This document shows, piece by piece, positions 53,741-63,592 of a stretch of 64,000 nt of DNA (position 1 is the stretch's first letter; each line of letters begins with the position of its first letter). The position numbers and the translations under genes were made by a program. The DNA is from CAVYGM01 sp963768025 (GTDB taxonomy: Bacteria > Bacteroidota > Bacteroidia > Cytophagales > Spirosomataceae). The stretch spans positions 41,324 through 105,323 of the forward strand of contig CAVYGM010000025.1 in assembly GCA_963768025.1 (NCBI GenBank). The letters run 5' to 3'. The notes beneath the pieces are model-generated. The model worked only from the letters and a program-made list of their open reading frames with translations. It had not been told where the DNA came from and ran no database searches.

Positions 53741-55393
53741 ATGAATCTATACAAGTACTTTACCACCTACACCCGATACGCCCTGCTGGCTGTATTGCTG
53801 ATTTCTTCCGTTTCCTGCGACAATGAGCTGGAAAAATTTCCGACCAACTCCTTTGCCAAGGATAATTTCTGGACGTCCGAATCCAACGCCAATATCGCTC
53901 TGACGGGCGTGTACCGGGGGGGTATCGCGTACGGTACCCAGGTGGTCCCCACGGATTGGTGGACCTACTGCGGAATTGTGTTCCTGGAATTTGCCACCGA
54001 CAACTTGTATGACCGGCGCGGCGACAATTCTACCCAAAACCGCCTGACCAATGGCACCCTGCTGCCCGACAACAACGTAATCGGCGGCTACTGGATCGGC
54101 TCCTACAAGCGCATAACCATTTGCAACGATTTCCTGGAAAACATTGATAAAGTGCCGATGGATAATGCCAAGAAAGAGCGCGTGAAAGCCGAGGTTAGGT
54201 TCATTCGGGCTACCCAGTACTTCTACCTGTCGCAGTATTTTGGCTCGGTTCCCCTGGTACAGAAAACGCTCACGCCCGAGGAAGCAAACACCGTGGAGAA
54301 GGCACCCAAAACTGAGGTGGTGCAGTTTGTTATATCTGAACTGACTGCCGCCGTTCAGGCCTTGCCGAATTTTAGCAAATTGAGCGCTTCCGAAACCGGA
54401 CGGGCCAGCAAGCAGGCTGCCCTGGGTTTTTTGGGTAGAATATATCTGAGCGAGCAGAAATTTACCGAGGCTTCCGCGGCCTTCAAACAGATTATTGACC
54501 TGAAAGAAAATAAAATTGACCCCGACTACCAGTCGATTTTTCTGCCCTCCAACGAAAATAGCAGCGAGAACATTTTCAGCGTGCAGTACCTGGGCGGACA
54601 AGCTGGTAATTCGCTGACCCAGCACGCCCTCCCGGCCGTCGTTTCCGGCTGGCATATCGTCAACCCCTTGGGTAGCCTGGCTGACGCCTACGGGTTTTCG
54701 GATGGTACCCCCCTCTCCTACTCCGACCCCCGCTTCAACTACCGGGACATGGGACAAAACCGCGACCCCCGTTTCCGGTATAACCTCCTCTGGGACGGTT
54801 CCCGGTATGGCAGCCGGACCTACGTTAGCCATCCGGATTCGACCCGCTCGCTGGATCAGCTTACGTATTCCAAACAAGCCACCCGCACAGGCTACGGGCT
54901 GCGGAAATTCTTTGACGAAAATTTTGCGGGTAACTTACTAACCGATTACGGCGGCAATGTACCCATCCTACGCTACGCCGAGGTACTACTAAGCTACCTG
55001 GAAGCCGAACTGGAAGCCGGAAAACCCATCACGCAGGCGTTGCTGGATCAGACCATCAACGCCGTAAGAGGCCGGGCCTCGGTGAACCTGCCCCCCTTGA
55101 AAGTGATGCCGGCGGCGCAACTCCGGCCCATTATGCGCAACGAACGGCGCATCGAACTCGCCTTCGAAGGCCACCGGCTGTGGGATATTTTCCGCTGGAA
55201 AATCGGGAAAGAGGTACTGACCGGAGACTTCTGGGGAGCGCCATTTCCTAACTCTACCTTACTGCCCAAAACATCCAGAAAGCAGGACCCACAAAAACGG
55301 TGGTTTGTTACTTCTAAGAGTTTCCGCGACTCGGACTACCAATGGCCGATACCTCAATCAGAAATCGACGTCAATCCAAAGCTGGCCAAGTAG
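53741..55393 (+). CDS. susD: SusD-like surface glycan-binding lipoprotein (module 2)
   Basis: 550 aa. Lipoprotein signal (LLAVLLISSVSC, lipidated Cys near residue 26), then the SusD-like fold: DNFWTSESNANIALTGVY, RFIRATQYFYLSQYFGSVPLV, ASKQAALGFLGRIYLSEQ, IMRNERRIELAFEGHRLWDIFRW and YQWPIPQSEIDVN. It binds the target glycan at the surface. A strong terminator follows at 55427, so downstream PUL genes need read-through or their own promoter. Confidence 0.95.
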   Translation: MNLYKYFTTYTRYALLAVLLISSVSCDNELEKFPTNSFAKDNFWTSESNANIALTGVYRGGIAYGTQVVPTDWWTYCGIVFLEFATDNLYDRRGDNSTQNRLTNGTLLPDNNVIGGYWIGSYKRITICNDFLENIDKVPMDNAKKERVKAEVRFIRATQYFYLSQYFGSVPLVQKTLTPEEANTVEKAPKTEVVQFVISELTAAVQALPNFSKLSASETGRASKQAALGFLGRIYLSEQKFTEASAAFKQIIDLKENKIDPDYQSIFLPSNENSSENIFSVQYLGGQAGNSLTQHALPAVVSGWHIVNPLGSLADAYGFSDGTPLSYSDPRFNYRDMGQNRDPRFRYNLLWDGSRYGSRTYVSHPDSTRSLDQLTYSKQATRTGYGLRKFFDENFAGNLLTDYGGNVPILRYAEVLLSYLEAELEAGKPITQALLDQTINAVRGRASVNLPPLKVMPAAQLRPIMRNERRIELAFEGHRLWDIFRWKIGKEVLTGDFWGAPFPNSTLLPKTSRKQDPQKRWFVTSKSFRDSDYQWPIPQSEIDVNPKLAK

Positions 55394-55426
55394 GAAGCCT
55401 GTCCAAAATCAATTTATTGCCCTGGT

Positions 55427-55470
55427 AAAAAGTGACTCTCTGATTCTCGGATCGGTGAGTCACTTTTTTT
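55427..55470 (+). terminator. Rho-independent terminator after susD
   Basis: AAAAAGTGACTC (55427-55438) pairs with GAGTCAC plus T7 (55457-55470), a 12-bp stem. The A and T tracts make it bidirectional. Confidence 0.85.
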
Positions 55471-55600
55471 GCTTCACAAAACCACTGGCATGATTACCCT
55501 CCATTGGATGGAATCGTGACCTGAAACCAGGTATTTTTTCCTGGAAAAAGTCTTTTACTGCGCAGTTGATCCATCGTTTGAAACCTACCCGCCCGATTTG

Positions 55601-57476
55601 ATGCGCTTTGTCAGAACCTGTTTGTCTGCCCTCCTTTTGGTTGTAATTTGCTTTTTCTCGGAGGTCCGTGCCCAGGATTCCTTGGGTGTGACCTCTCCCA
55701 ACGGTGCCATCACCTTCCAGTTCTCCATTCAGGCCGGGGGAATACCTACGTACGAAATTCACTACCGGGATAAACCCATCATTCTACCCTCAGCCATGGG
55801 CTTGCTCAACAACCCCAACGGCTACGCCACCGCGCCGAATTGGAATAGAAAAATGGTGGTAAAAAAAGCAACCAAACGAAGCGAAGACATCACCTGGAAG
55901 CCAGTGTACGGCGAACGGGACACGATCCCCGACCACTACAATGAGCTGACTATCACTATCCAGGATACCATTAAGGTCAATGGACGTGAGCTCGGCGACA
56001 TGCAGATCATAGCACGTGCCTACAACGAAGGCATAGCGTTTCGATACTTTTTCCCCGAAAGCCTGCGCTCGCAACTCATCGAAATAGGCCAGGAGGATAC
56101 CCATTTCAGGCTCCCTCCCAACAGTCAGTTCTTCTCCACTGACCACGCGCAAGGTAGCTACGAATTGTGCGCCCCGGAGGAATGGAAAAAGCGGGCGGAA
56201 CTCCCGCTAACCATCCAATTGAGTAACGGCCTTTGGGCCAGCATTCTTCACGCGGGTCAAACCCACTTTCCCCGCATCAGGCTCCAATCCAAGAAGGATG
56301 AATTGATCAGTAATCTATACGGTGAAATTGTGGGCACCTCGCCCTTCGGTACCCCCTGGCGGGTAGTGATGGTAGCCGAAAAACCCACGCAGTTGCTGGA
56401 AAACAATTTTATAATTTTAAACCTCAATCCTCCCAATCAGATCAAGGACACTAGTTGGATACGGCCGGGTCGGGTCATGCGGGAAATAATACTATCCACG
56501 GCCGGTGCCAAAAAACTGGTTGACTTCGCCTTTGAACAAAACATTAATTTTATTCATTTCGACGCGGGCTGGTACGGCCACGAATACGAGCAGGCCTCGG
56601 ATGCCAGTGAAGTCAACGTGGACCCGCGCCGCAACCCCGTCAACGACCTGGATATGCCAGAAATCATTCGCTATGCCAAAGCCAAGGGCAAGGGGGTGAT
56701 CCTGTACGTAAACCACCGGGCTCTGGAAAATCAACTGGACTCGATCTTCCCCTTGTACCAGAAATGGGGCGTAGCGGGGATAAAATTTGGCTTTGTCCAC
56801 ACCGGCTCCCACTACTGGACCGCCTGGATGCACGACGCCGTAAAGAAGGCCGCGCAGTACCACCTCATGGTCGACATCCACGACGAGTACATGCCCACGG
56901 GGTTTAGCCGCACCTATCCCAACCTTATGACGCAGGAGGGTATACGTGGCAACGAAGAGTTTCCCGATGCCACCCACAACACCATCTTGCCCTTTACGCG
57001 GTTTTCTGGCCGGGGCCGCCGACTATACCTATTGTTTTAATGAACCCGGCGGACGGTTAAAAAACACCAAGGCCCACCAATTGGCGCTATCGATCATCAA
57101 TTATAGCCCCTGGCAGTACCTCTACTGGTACGGTAAACCCGAGCACTATACCAATCGGAACGAAATAGAACTTTGGAAGTACCTGCCTACCACCTGGAAC
57201 GAAACGCATGTACCCGAAGGCATGCCCGGCGAGCACGTCACCGTAGCCCGCCGCCACGGAGAGGAGTGGTACGTGGGGGCGGTGACTAACAACCTGGCGC
57301 GAACGGTGAAGCTAGGCTTTGAATTTTTACCGAAGGGCAAAAAGTACACGGCCGACATCTATGAGGATACCGGCGAAGGCAGTATTCGAAAAACGTCAAA
57401 ATCAATCCAGTCAACCGATACCCTGGATTTTGCCCTGTTGCCCAAGGGCGGGGTGTCCGTGCGGCTGCGGGAGTAG
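55601..57476 (+). pseudogene. Glycoside hydrolase family 97, one frameshift
   Basis: About 625 aa across the break; start ATG 55601 with a signal peptide (ending EVRAQ). The N-terminal beta domain (LGVTSPNGAITFQF) leads to a TIM barrel (NINFIHFDAGWYGHEYE, GVILYVNHRALENQLD, GIKFGFVHTGSHYWT, LMVDIHDEYMPTGFSRTYPN, TQEGIRGNEEFPD) and a C-terminal beta domain (RRHGEEWYVGAVTNN, LLPKGGVSVRLRE). One extra T at 57002-57005 shifts the frame. GH97 enzymes are exo-alpha-glucosidases or alpha-galactosidases. The K-x-D-F nucleophile site of retaining members reads KFGF here, so specificity and mechanism are unsure. Confidence 0.85.
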
Positions 57477-57545
57477 TGGGTCAGTAAGGTAAATTTCAAG
57501 CTGTTGTTACTTCTAGTATACGAAATACAACCTGACAGTTTAATC

Positions 57546-58268
57546 ATGAAACTTTATTCATTTACGCTGGCAATACTCATTCTGTTGTCAGTTGGTTGCA
57601 GCGCCCAAAATACCCTCACCAAAGCCGAACAAAAAGACGGCTGGAAGCTGCTCTTCGATGGCAAAACCACCACGGGCTGGCGCGGGGCCTTCGCCACGGA
57701 CTTTCCCAAACAGGGCTGGATAGTCCGCAACGGCGAGATTCGGGGCGAGCTGACCGAAGGCAAAGACCGCGCTGGCGTGGGTGATCTGGTTACGACCAAA
57801 ACCTACCGCAACTTCGAGCTGGTATTTGACTGGAAACTGGGCGATCAGGGCAACAGCGGGGTGAAGTACTTTGTGGTGGATGAGGGCAAGCCCATGCCCG
57901 GCGTCCAGCCCGGCTACGAGTACCAGCTCATTGACGATGCCAACTACATTTACAACGATAAGCACTTGCCCGCCGACCTGAAAACGGGTTCTCTTTACGA
58001 CGTCATTCCGGCTAACAAACCCGACGCTACCATGAACGAGTGGCATACGTCAAAAATCGTGGTGCGCCAACCGGTTATCGAGCATTGGCTGGATGGTAAG
58101 AAAGTGATGGAAACCGACCGAACCAGTCAGGCTTTCAAAGCGGGATTTGAGGATAGTAAATTCACTCCGTTCCCCCAGTACACCACCATTCAGCAAGGTC
58201 GGATTCTGTTGCAGGACCACGGCCACACCGTGGCCTTTCGGAACATCAAAATCAAGGAACTCCCATGA
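57546..58268 (+). CDS. DUF1080 protein (3-keto-glycoside hydrolase/lyase family)
   Basis: About 240 aa from ATG 57546; lipoprotein-like signal (LAILILLSVGCSAQ). The jelly-roll fold is recognised by GWKLLFDGKTTTGWRG, WIVRNGEIRG, NFELVFDWKLGDQGNSGVKYFV, GYEYQLIDD, HTSKIVVRQPVIEHWLDG and RILLQDHGHTVAFRNIKIKEL. Pfam names the family 3-keto-disaccharide hydrolase; members cleave 3-keto-glycosides in the periplasm. Its stop overlaps the start of the Gfo/Idh gene by 4 nt, so the two are coupled. The TIM-barrel protein downstream completes the set. Confidence 0.9.
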   Translation: MKLYSFTLAILILLSVGCSAQNTLTKAEQKDGWKLLFDGKTTTGWRGAFATDFPKQGWIVRNGEIRGELTEGKDRAGVGDLVTTKTYRNFELVFDWKLGDQGNSGVKYFVVDEGKPMPGVQPGYEYQLIDDANYIYNDKHLPADLKTGSLYDVIPANKPDATMNEWHTSKIVVRQPVIEHWLDGKKVMETDRTSQAFKAGFEDSKFTPFPQYTTIQQGRILLQDHGHTVAFRNIKIKELP

Positions 58269-59647
58269 AACGCAGAGATTTTCTAAGAAATACCTCCCTG
58301 GCTTCGGCCGCCTTTGGCATCCCTACGGTAGTACCTGCTTCCGTGTTTGGATGTAACAGCACCGGCAGACTTGCCCCCTCTGACCGCATTACGGTGGGTA
58401 TGATCGGGCTGGGGCGGCAGGGTAGCAGCAACAACCTGGTGGGCTCTTCCCTCGAAAAACAAGGGCTGGGCCGAATGCCCGGTTTTCTCGAAATCCCCGA
58501 CGTGCAGGTGGTATCCGTCTGCGACGTAGATGCGTGGCGGCGCGAGGAAGCTCGTAAAGTGGTAGATGCCTACTACGGAAAAACCTCCGCCAAGGAGACC
58601 TATAAGGGCTGCGCTGCTACCGGCGATTTCCGGGAGTTGATCAACAACAAAAGTATTGACGCTCTGATGATTTCCACGCCGGACCACTGGCATACCTGCA
58701 TGGGCATGATGGCCGCCAGGGCGGGTAAGCCCTTTGCCATCGAGAAGCCCCTGAGTCTGAGTGTACAGCAGGGTCGACAACTATCCGATGCCGTCAAGAA
58801 ATCCGGGATTATCGCCCGTACCGACAGTGAGTTTCGGTCGTTGCCTACTTACCATAAGCCCGTGGAGCTGATTCGCAACGGCTACATCGGAAAGCTGCAA
58901 CGCATCGAAATCTCGTTTCCCGCCGATCCCGATCCCGTGGGTCCACAGCCCGATATGCCCGTACCCAAAGAACTCGATTACGACATGTGGCTCGGGCCAT
59001 CGGCCTACGTACCCTACACCGAAAAGCGGGTCCACAACCGGCAGGATCTCCGATCGCGCCCCAACTGGATGCGGCTCAATAGCTACGCCCAGGGAATGAT
59101 TTCCAACTGGGGAGCGCACTATTTCGATATAGCCCAGTGGGCCAACAACGCCGAGTACTCCGGTCCCGTGGAGGTGTCGGGCAAGGGCTATTTTCCCAAA
59201 AAGCCTATGGGATACGATGATCAATTTTGAGGTAAAGTACCGCTACGCCAACGGGGTGGAAATGACCTGCCGGCAGACACCTGACCAGTCAAGCCCTACA
59301 TTCATTTCTACGGCTCGGAAGCAAATATCTTTGTGGATGGTTTTCCGGGAAAAGTTACCAGCAGCAAACCGGCCATCCTGACGGCCATGCCCAAAGCCGG
59401 ACAAATGGACAATTCAAAAATACTGATGGAAAAAGTGGATTTTATCGAGGGCGTCAGAAACAACCGACCCACGCTGGAACCCATTGAAGTGGGCCACCGC
59501 ACCATTTCAGTATCGCAAATCGGCCTGATTGCCTGCCAGGTGGGCGAAACCCTGCAATGGAATCCGGAAAAAGAATTGTTCATCGGCAATAATGCCGCCA
59601 ATGCCCTACTGGCTGCGCCGCTGGTGCGGAAGGAGTGGCTGGTGTGA
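58265..59647 (+). pseudogene. Gfo/Idh/MocA oxidoreductase with Tat signal, two compensating frame breaks
   Basis: About 460 aa. A Tat signal (MKRRDFLRNTSLASAAFGI) shows export to the periplasm. The NAD-binding fold follows (ITVGMIGLGRQGSSNN, VVSVCDVDAWRR, ALMISTPDHWH, GKPFAIEKPLSL), then the substrate domain (YDMWLGPSAYVPY, RPNWMRLNSYAQGMISNWGAHYFDIAQWANN). The frame leaves near 59216 and returns near 59282, both single-base changes, so only about 20 codons are scrambled; the C-terminus (VDGFPGKVTSSKPAIL to KEWLV) is in the original frame. It may oxidise the glycoside at C3. It overlaps DUF1080 by 4 nt. Confidence 0.85.
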
Positions 59648-59652
59648 CGAGG

Positions 59653-59705
59653 CAGTCGGCTTTCGGCTGTCAGCGATCGGTTTATTCTAGCCAACTTTTC
59701 GAAAG
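59653..59705 (+). repeat. 53-bp intergenic repeat, copy 1
   Basis: CAGTCGGCTTTCGGCTGTCA followed by GCGATCGG and, later, TTCTAG and CGAAAG. It begins 6 nt after the Gfo/Idh stop codon. A second copy is at 60618-60670 in the same orientation. Confidence 0.65.
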
Positions 59706-59721
59706 ATTAAATCCTACTTTT

Positions 59722-60609
59722 ATGAATCGAATTGCATACTGTGCGTGCTTACTGTATTTTGACTGGTTGCTGTGCTTTGGCCCAAAAAATCAACAATCAT
59801 TTTTTTGTGCTGCACAACGCCATTCGGGGCGATTCTACGTACAAAACCTTCGACCAGCAGGTAGCTCTGATCAAAAGTCTGGGCTACGATGGTGTAGAGA
59901 TCAATCAGCTGGAATCCTTTGCCGGCATGAAGGCTGCGTTGGACAAGCACCAGTTCAAGGGCTCCTACCTGTACTTTAAAATCAACGTAGACCAGCCCCA
60001 GCTGGACGAGCGCCTGGAACATGCCATTGCCCAGCAATTAGGGGTACCCAAACTATCCTGTCGCCCTACATCGTGAGCGATTCGAAGAAATTCAACTCTT
60101 CATCCCGTGAGGCCGATGCCCAATTGACCCGAATGCTCCAACAGCTAGGTACCTGGGCCAGAAAATCGGGCTTGCAGGTAGCCATTTATCCGCACTATGG
60201 GTTTTACGTAGAGACAACGGACCATGCTTTGAAATTGGCAAAAGCTGTGGATACGAAAAACGTGGGCTTGTCCTTCAACCTCTGCCACTGGCTCGCCACC
60301 ACGCCCCTATCGGAAAGGGCCGAATGGAAAAACGAGCTGAATGGTTTGCAACCCTACCTCAAAATGGTTACCATCAGCGGAGCCAATCAGGTAGATACCC
60401 AGGCCAAAACTCCCTGGGATGACTACATCCTCCCGCTGGGGTCGGGTACCTTCGATACCTACGGGCTCGTCAGGTACCTGGTTCAGGATCTCAATTATGC
60501 CGGCCCCATTGGCGTGCAATGCTACAACATCAAGGCCGATAAGCCCGAGTTGTTGCGCTCGACCATGCAGGTGTGGCAGGGATATAAAACCAAGCTCGAA
60601 GGAAGATAG
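59722..60609 (+). pseudogene. Exported sugar phosphate isomerase/epimerase family TIM barrel, two frame breaks
   Basis: About 295 aa once two single-base breaks are bridged. A signal peptide starts at ATG 59722 (MNRIAYCACLLY, then out of frame in TTTT at 59757-59760, then LTGCCALAQ). The TIM-barrel core has TFDQQVALIKSLGYDGVEINQ and then GSYLYFKINVD. A second break in the A run at 60047-60052 leads to ILSPYIVSDSKKF, VAIYPHYGFYVETTDHALKLA, NVGLSFNLCHWLA and GPIGVQCYNIKADKP, typical xylose-isomerase-like fold segments with His/Glu metal sites. It probably acts with the DUF1080 and Gfo/Idh proteins. Confidence 0.8.
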
Positions 60610-60617
60610 CTGGTTGG

Positions 60618-60670
60618 CGGTCGGCTTTCGGCAGTCGGCGATCGGCTTTTTCTAGTCAACATCCCGAAAG
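60618..60670 (+). repeat. 53-bp intergenic repeat, copy 2
   Basis: CGGTCGGCTTTCGGCAGTCG followed by GCGATCGG, then TTCTAG and CGAAAG. It begins 8 nt after the epimerase stop codon and is about 75-80% identical to copy 1 by eye. Confidence 0.65.
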
Positions 60671-60731
60671 GAAACTTTCAGAATGTGTCACCCTAAACTA
60701 TCAGCCAATTACCAAACCCCAAGCACCAACC

Positions 60732-61540
60732 ATGAATTTCACCAAAGAACATCTCGAAACCTACCACCGTGACGGCTACGTGGTGGTTCGCAATTTTTTC
60801 TCCAAGGAAGAGGCCGATCTGCTGCACCGGGTGGCGGTTGACGACTCGCTCCTCCGGCAAAAATCGTACGACCGCACCGACGCCTCGGGGCTAAAAACCA
60901 AGCTGGCCCTATGGTATTCGCTGGACGATAGTCTGTACAGCAAATTTGCCAGCGCGGCACGGACCGTGCAGGCCGTGGAGCAGCTACTGGGCGGAAGCGT
61001 CGCGCACTACCACTCCAAACTCATGCAGAAAGAGCCCCGTACCGGGCGGAGCCTGGGAGTGGCATCAGGACTATGGGTACTGGTACAAAAACAACGGCTT
61101 TCTCTTTCCGGACATGCTCAGCGCCCTTACCGCCCTGACGCCCGCTACGCGCGAGAACGGCTGTCTGCAGATGATCCGGGGCTCGCACAAAATGGGCCGC
61201 GTGGAACATGGCTTTACGGGCGAGCAGGTAGGGGCCGATATGGAAAAAGTCAACGAAGCCGCTGAAAATCATGCCGCTGGACTACCTCGAAATGGAACCC
61301 GGCGACACGGCCTTTTTCCACTGCAACATCCTGCACGCCTCCGCCGCCAACCTGTCCGACAAGCCCCGCTGGTCCATCATCACGGCCTATAATCTGGCTG
61401 CTAACAAACCCTACAAAGATGTACACGAATGCAGCCATACGCCGATTGTACCCTATACTGGTAATTTGCTGGAAGAAGCCGGCATCGGGAATTTCGGAGG
61501 GCGCGGATTTTCTGGTGAAGTGAGGAAGATACCATACTAA
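60732..61540 (+). pseudogene. Phytanoyl-CoA dioxygenase (PhyH) family protein, two frame breaks
   Basis: About 268 aa over three frames. The first frame has KEHLETYHRDGYVVVRNFFSKEEADLL and a KLALWYSLDDSLY segment. After a break near 61044-61048 comes WEWHQDYGYWY, the H-x-D iron site, then MLSALTALTPATRENGCLQMI. After a second break near 61257-61265 comes DYLEMEPGDTAFFHCNILHAS with the distal His, then KPRWSIITAYNLAANKPY with the 2-oxoglutarate Arg. It is an Fe(II)/2-oxoglutarate oxygenase of unknown substrate. No signal peptide. It sits at the end of the PUL-like cluster. Confidence 0.8.
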
Positions 61541-61608
61541 CAGTGCTTGACTTGTAGACTTACATTGATAGTACCTTTCGTACATCACGATTCGTCAGCT
61601 ATCAGGCC

Positions 61609-62227
61609 ATGAAAAACATCTATCTCTTTCTATGCTTGGCGCTTGTAGTACTTTCAGCGGCCTACCCAGGCTCAAAAGGTCAAAATTTATCAAGCCAAGG
61701 ATATTCCATTTTGACCATTCTACCACAAGGGTATTGTCTATGACGTAAGTCCTCAGGGTATTGTTTTGCTTGACAAGAAAGCAGTATCTGCCATGTCGGC
61801 AAAAGATATTCAGGAAGCTTTATCAAACAACCAGCTTCCCCGTTTTACGGTGCCCTTTGATGGAGTACAATTCATGAATATCAAACGAAGACGAGCCGTC
61901 GGGAAAGGGTTTCGGCATAGGGTACCTGGCAAGCTTCGTAACCCTGGAAACCATCATGGCCGCAAGTGTGCTTTCTTCTGACGATAATATCGGCTGTGAG
62001 GGTTCTCCGCAAAAGGTCAACCCTCGGTGATGCCCTGATCGGAGCTAGTTGCGCAGCCCCGCCCGGTATTTTCGTCATTGGCATAGTCTCGTTGGTTGGG
62101 GGTGGAATTGGAAGCCTGATTGGGTCAATCCCTGTCAAACAAATCAGTCTTGACTCCCACGAATCCAGAAATGGATGCACGCGAAAAGCTAAAAAAATAC
62201 GCGCTTCTCCTGCAAACGAGTCGTTGA
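61609..62227 (+). pseudogene. Multiply broken gene for an exported glycine-zipper-like protein
   Basis: ATG 61609 starts a signal peptide (MKNIYLFLCLALVVLSAAY). From there the frame breaks several times: VKIYQAKDIPF, then YHKGIVYDVSPQGIVLLDKK and QLPRFTVPFDGVQFMNIKR, then STLGDALIGASCAAPPGIFV with IGSLIGSIPVKQISL, and finally a tail MDAREKLKKYALLLQTSR ending TGA 62225-62227. The parts match a widespread Bacteroidota pattern: signal peptide, small beta domain, Gly-rich helical hairpin, C-terminal Lys-rich helix. Function unknown. At least three single-base changes are needed to restore it. Confidence 0.55.
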
Positions 62228-62229
62228 GG

Positions 62230-62382
62230 TTGGTGCTTGTCAGACCTTCCTTTTCTTCCTCCCGGATATAAATACACTTCCCCTTCGCCTGCACGAAGCA
62301 AAAAGTCCCGTTCATAGGCTACCAGAAGATCAGAGGCACATGTGAAGTTGGGCCAATTGTCGTACTGCCAATTCCAGGTCAT
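62230..62382 (-). pseudogene. Remnant of a Fic-family protein (DUF4172 N-terminus)
   Basis: ATG 62382 starts MTWNWQYDNWPNFTCASDLL, which resembles the start of Fic/DUF4172 proteins (W-x-W, WPNF, then ERDFLLRAGE). The similarity ends after about 35 residues; a different frame then gives REEEKEGLT, and the gene has no Fic core (HPFxxGNGR) anywhere. It is convergent with the broken gene at 61609. A relic of a truncated fic gene is the best reading. Confidence 0.45.
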
Positions 62383-62545
62383 GAGGTATAGAAATGGTTT
62401 CTATTGCTCAATATAGTCAAAAATATGAGTTATAGAAATTTCATTTCTTTTGAAAACGCTATTTTGCCCATTGAGTCGCTCTTTTCGACACTACGGCAGT
62501 AGTATGTTGCTGGTTCGGTTAGCTTTAACCTATTTTTACCAGACT

Positions 62546-63592
62546 ATGGGTAAACAAAAGAACAGGGCGTTACGAACAATCAGCATCGGAATAGTGGCGG
62601 TGGTGGCCAATTTTGTCTTTTACCAGCCCGACAACGATGTGCAGCATATCAGCTGGTTGAAAGGTCTGGCCATTAGCCTGGTCGAGTGGACTATTTTGCT
62701 GGAAATAAACCGGCAGGGGATTCTAGTGGCCCAAAGAAAATACCCCCGCCTCAACCAAACCAAACGACGCATCGCCCTGGAACTGGGCTGGCTGATGGCC
62801 GCGACGATCGTTCACCGCGTCATCATCACCTACCTCTACGACATCACGCAATTTTGGGGGTACCCGTTGCCGGGGGGTACCTATTGGGTCACGACGCTGG
62901 TGTCGTTTCTGTTTACCCTGCCGGTGGCAGCTATCTATGAGGGAAAGCACTTGTACCGTCAGTGGTGGGAAACATACTACGAGGCTGAACGCCTCAAAAA
63001 AGAAAATCTGCAAAGCCAGCTCGACTCCCTTAAAGCCCAAATCAACCCACATTTTCTGTTCAACAGCCTCAGTACTCTGTCTTCCCTGGTTACCGAAGAT
63101 CCGCCCAAGGCGGAACGATTCATCGAGGAGTTGGCGTCGGTGTACCGCTATCTGCTGCAAACCAATGAGCAACCCCTGACCACCCTCGATCAGGAACTGC
63201 AATTCATACAGGCTTACTTCAACCTTTTGAAAATGCGTTTTGGATCGAGTATAGTCCTGGAAATAGCCATTGATGAGCGGTACCATGCCTATTTCATACC
63301 GCCGCTGACCCTGCAATTGCTCGTAGAAAATGCCGTCAAGCACAATACTGCCCTGCCGGGTCGGCCGCTGCTGATCCGGATCTATTCGGACGAAGCCAGT
63401 AATCTGTTTGTAATAAACAATCTGCAAAAAAAAGCCAAGGCACTACCTTCCAACCGGACCGGTCTGCAAAACATCGCCACCAAGTACCGGCTGCTCAAAC
63501 AGCCCGACGTGGTGGTGAAAGAAACCGATACCCTTTTTCAGGTTTTAATCCCCCTTATTGATGCCCTACCCCATGAACATCCTCATTATTGA
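62546..63592 (+). CDS. Sensor histidine kinase, LytS/YehU-like
   Basis: About 348 aa from ATG 62546; in-frame TTG 62450 and ATG 62504 are alternatives. Four transmembrane segments (around ISIGIVAVVANFVFY, LAISLVEWTILLEI, LGWLMAATIVHRVIITYLY and VTTLVSFLFTLPVAAIY) lead into a coiled coil and the His-kinase domain: QINPHFLFNSLSTLSSLV with the phosphorylated His, LLVENAVKHN (N box) and a short ATPase lid around NRTGLQNI. It phosphorylates the response regulator whose gene begins 20 nt before its stop. The signal is unknown. Confidence 0.93.
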   Translation: MGKQKNRALRTISIGIVAVVANFVFYQPDNDVQHISWLKGLAISLVEWTILLEINRQGILVAQRKYPRLNQTKRRIALELGWLMAATIVHRVIITYLYDITQFWGYPLPGGTYWVTTLVSFLFTLPVAAIYEGKHLYRQWWETYYEAERLKKENLQSQLDSLKAQINPHFLFNSLSTLSSLVTEDPPKAERFIEELASVYRYLLQTNEQPLTTLDQELQFIQAYFNLLKMRFGSSIVLEIAIDERYHAYFIPPLTLQLLVENAVKHNTALPGRPLLIRIYSDEASNLFVINNLQKKAKALPSNRTGLQNIATKYRLLKQPDVVVKETDTLFQVLIPLIDALPHEHPHY

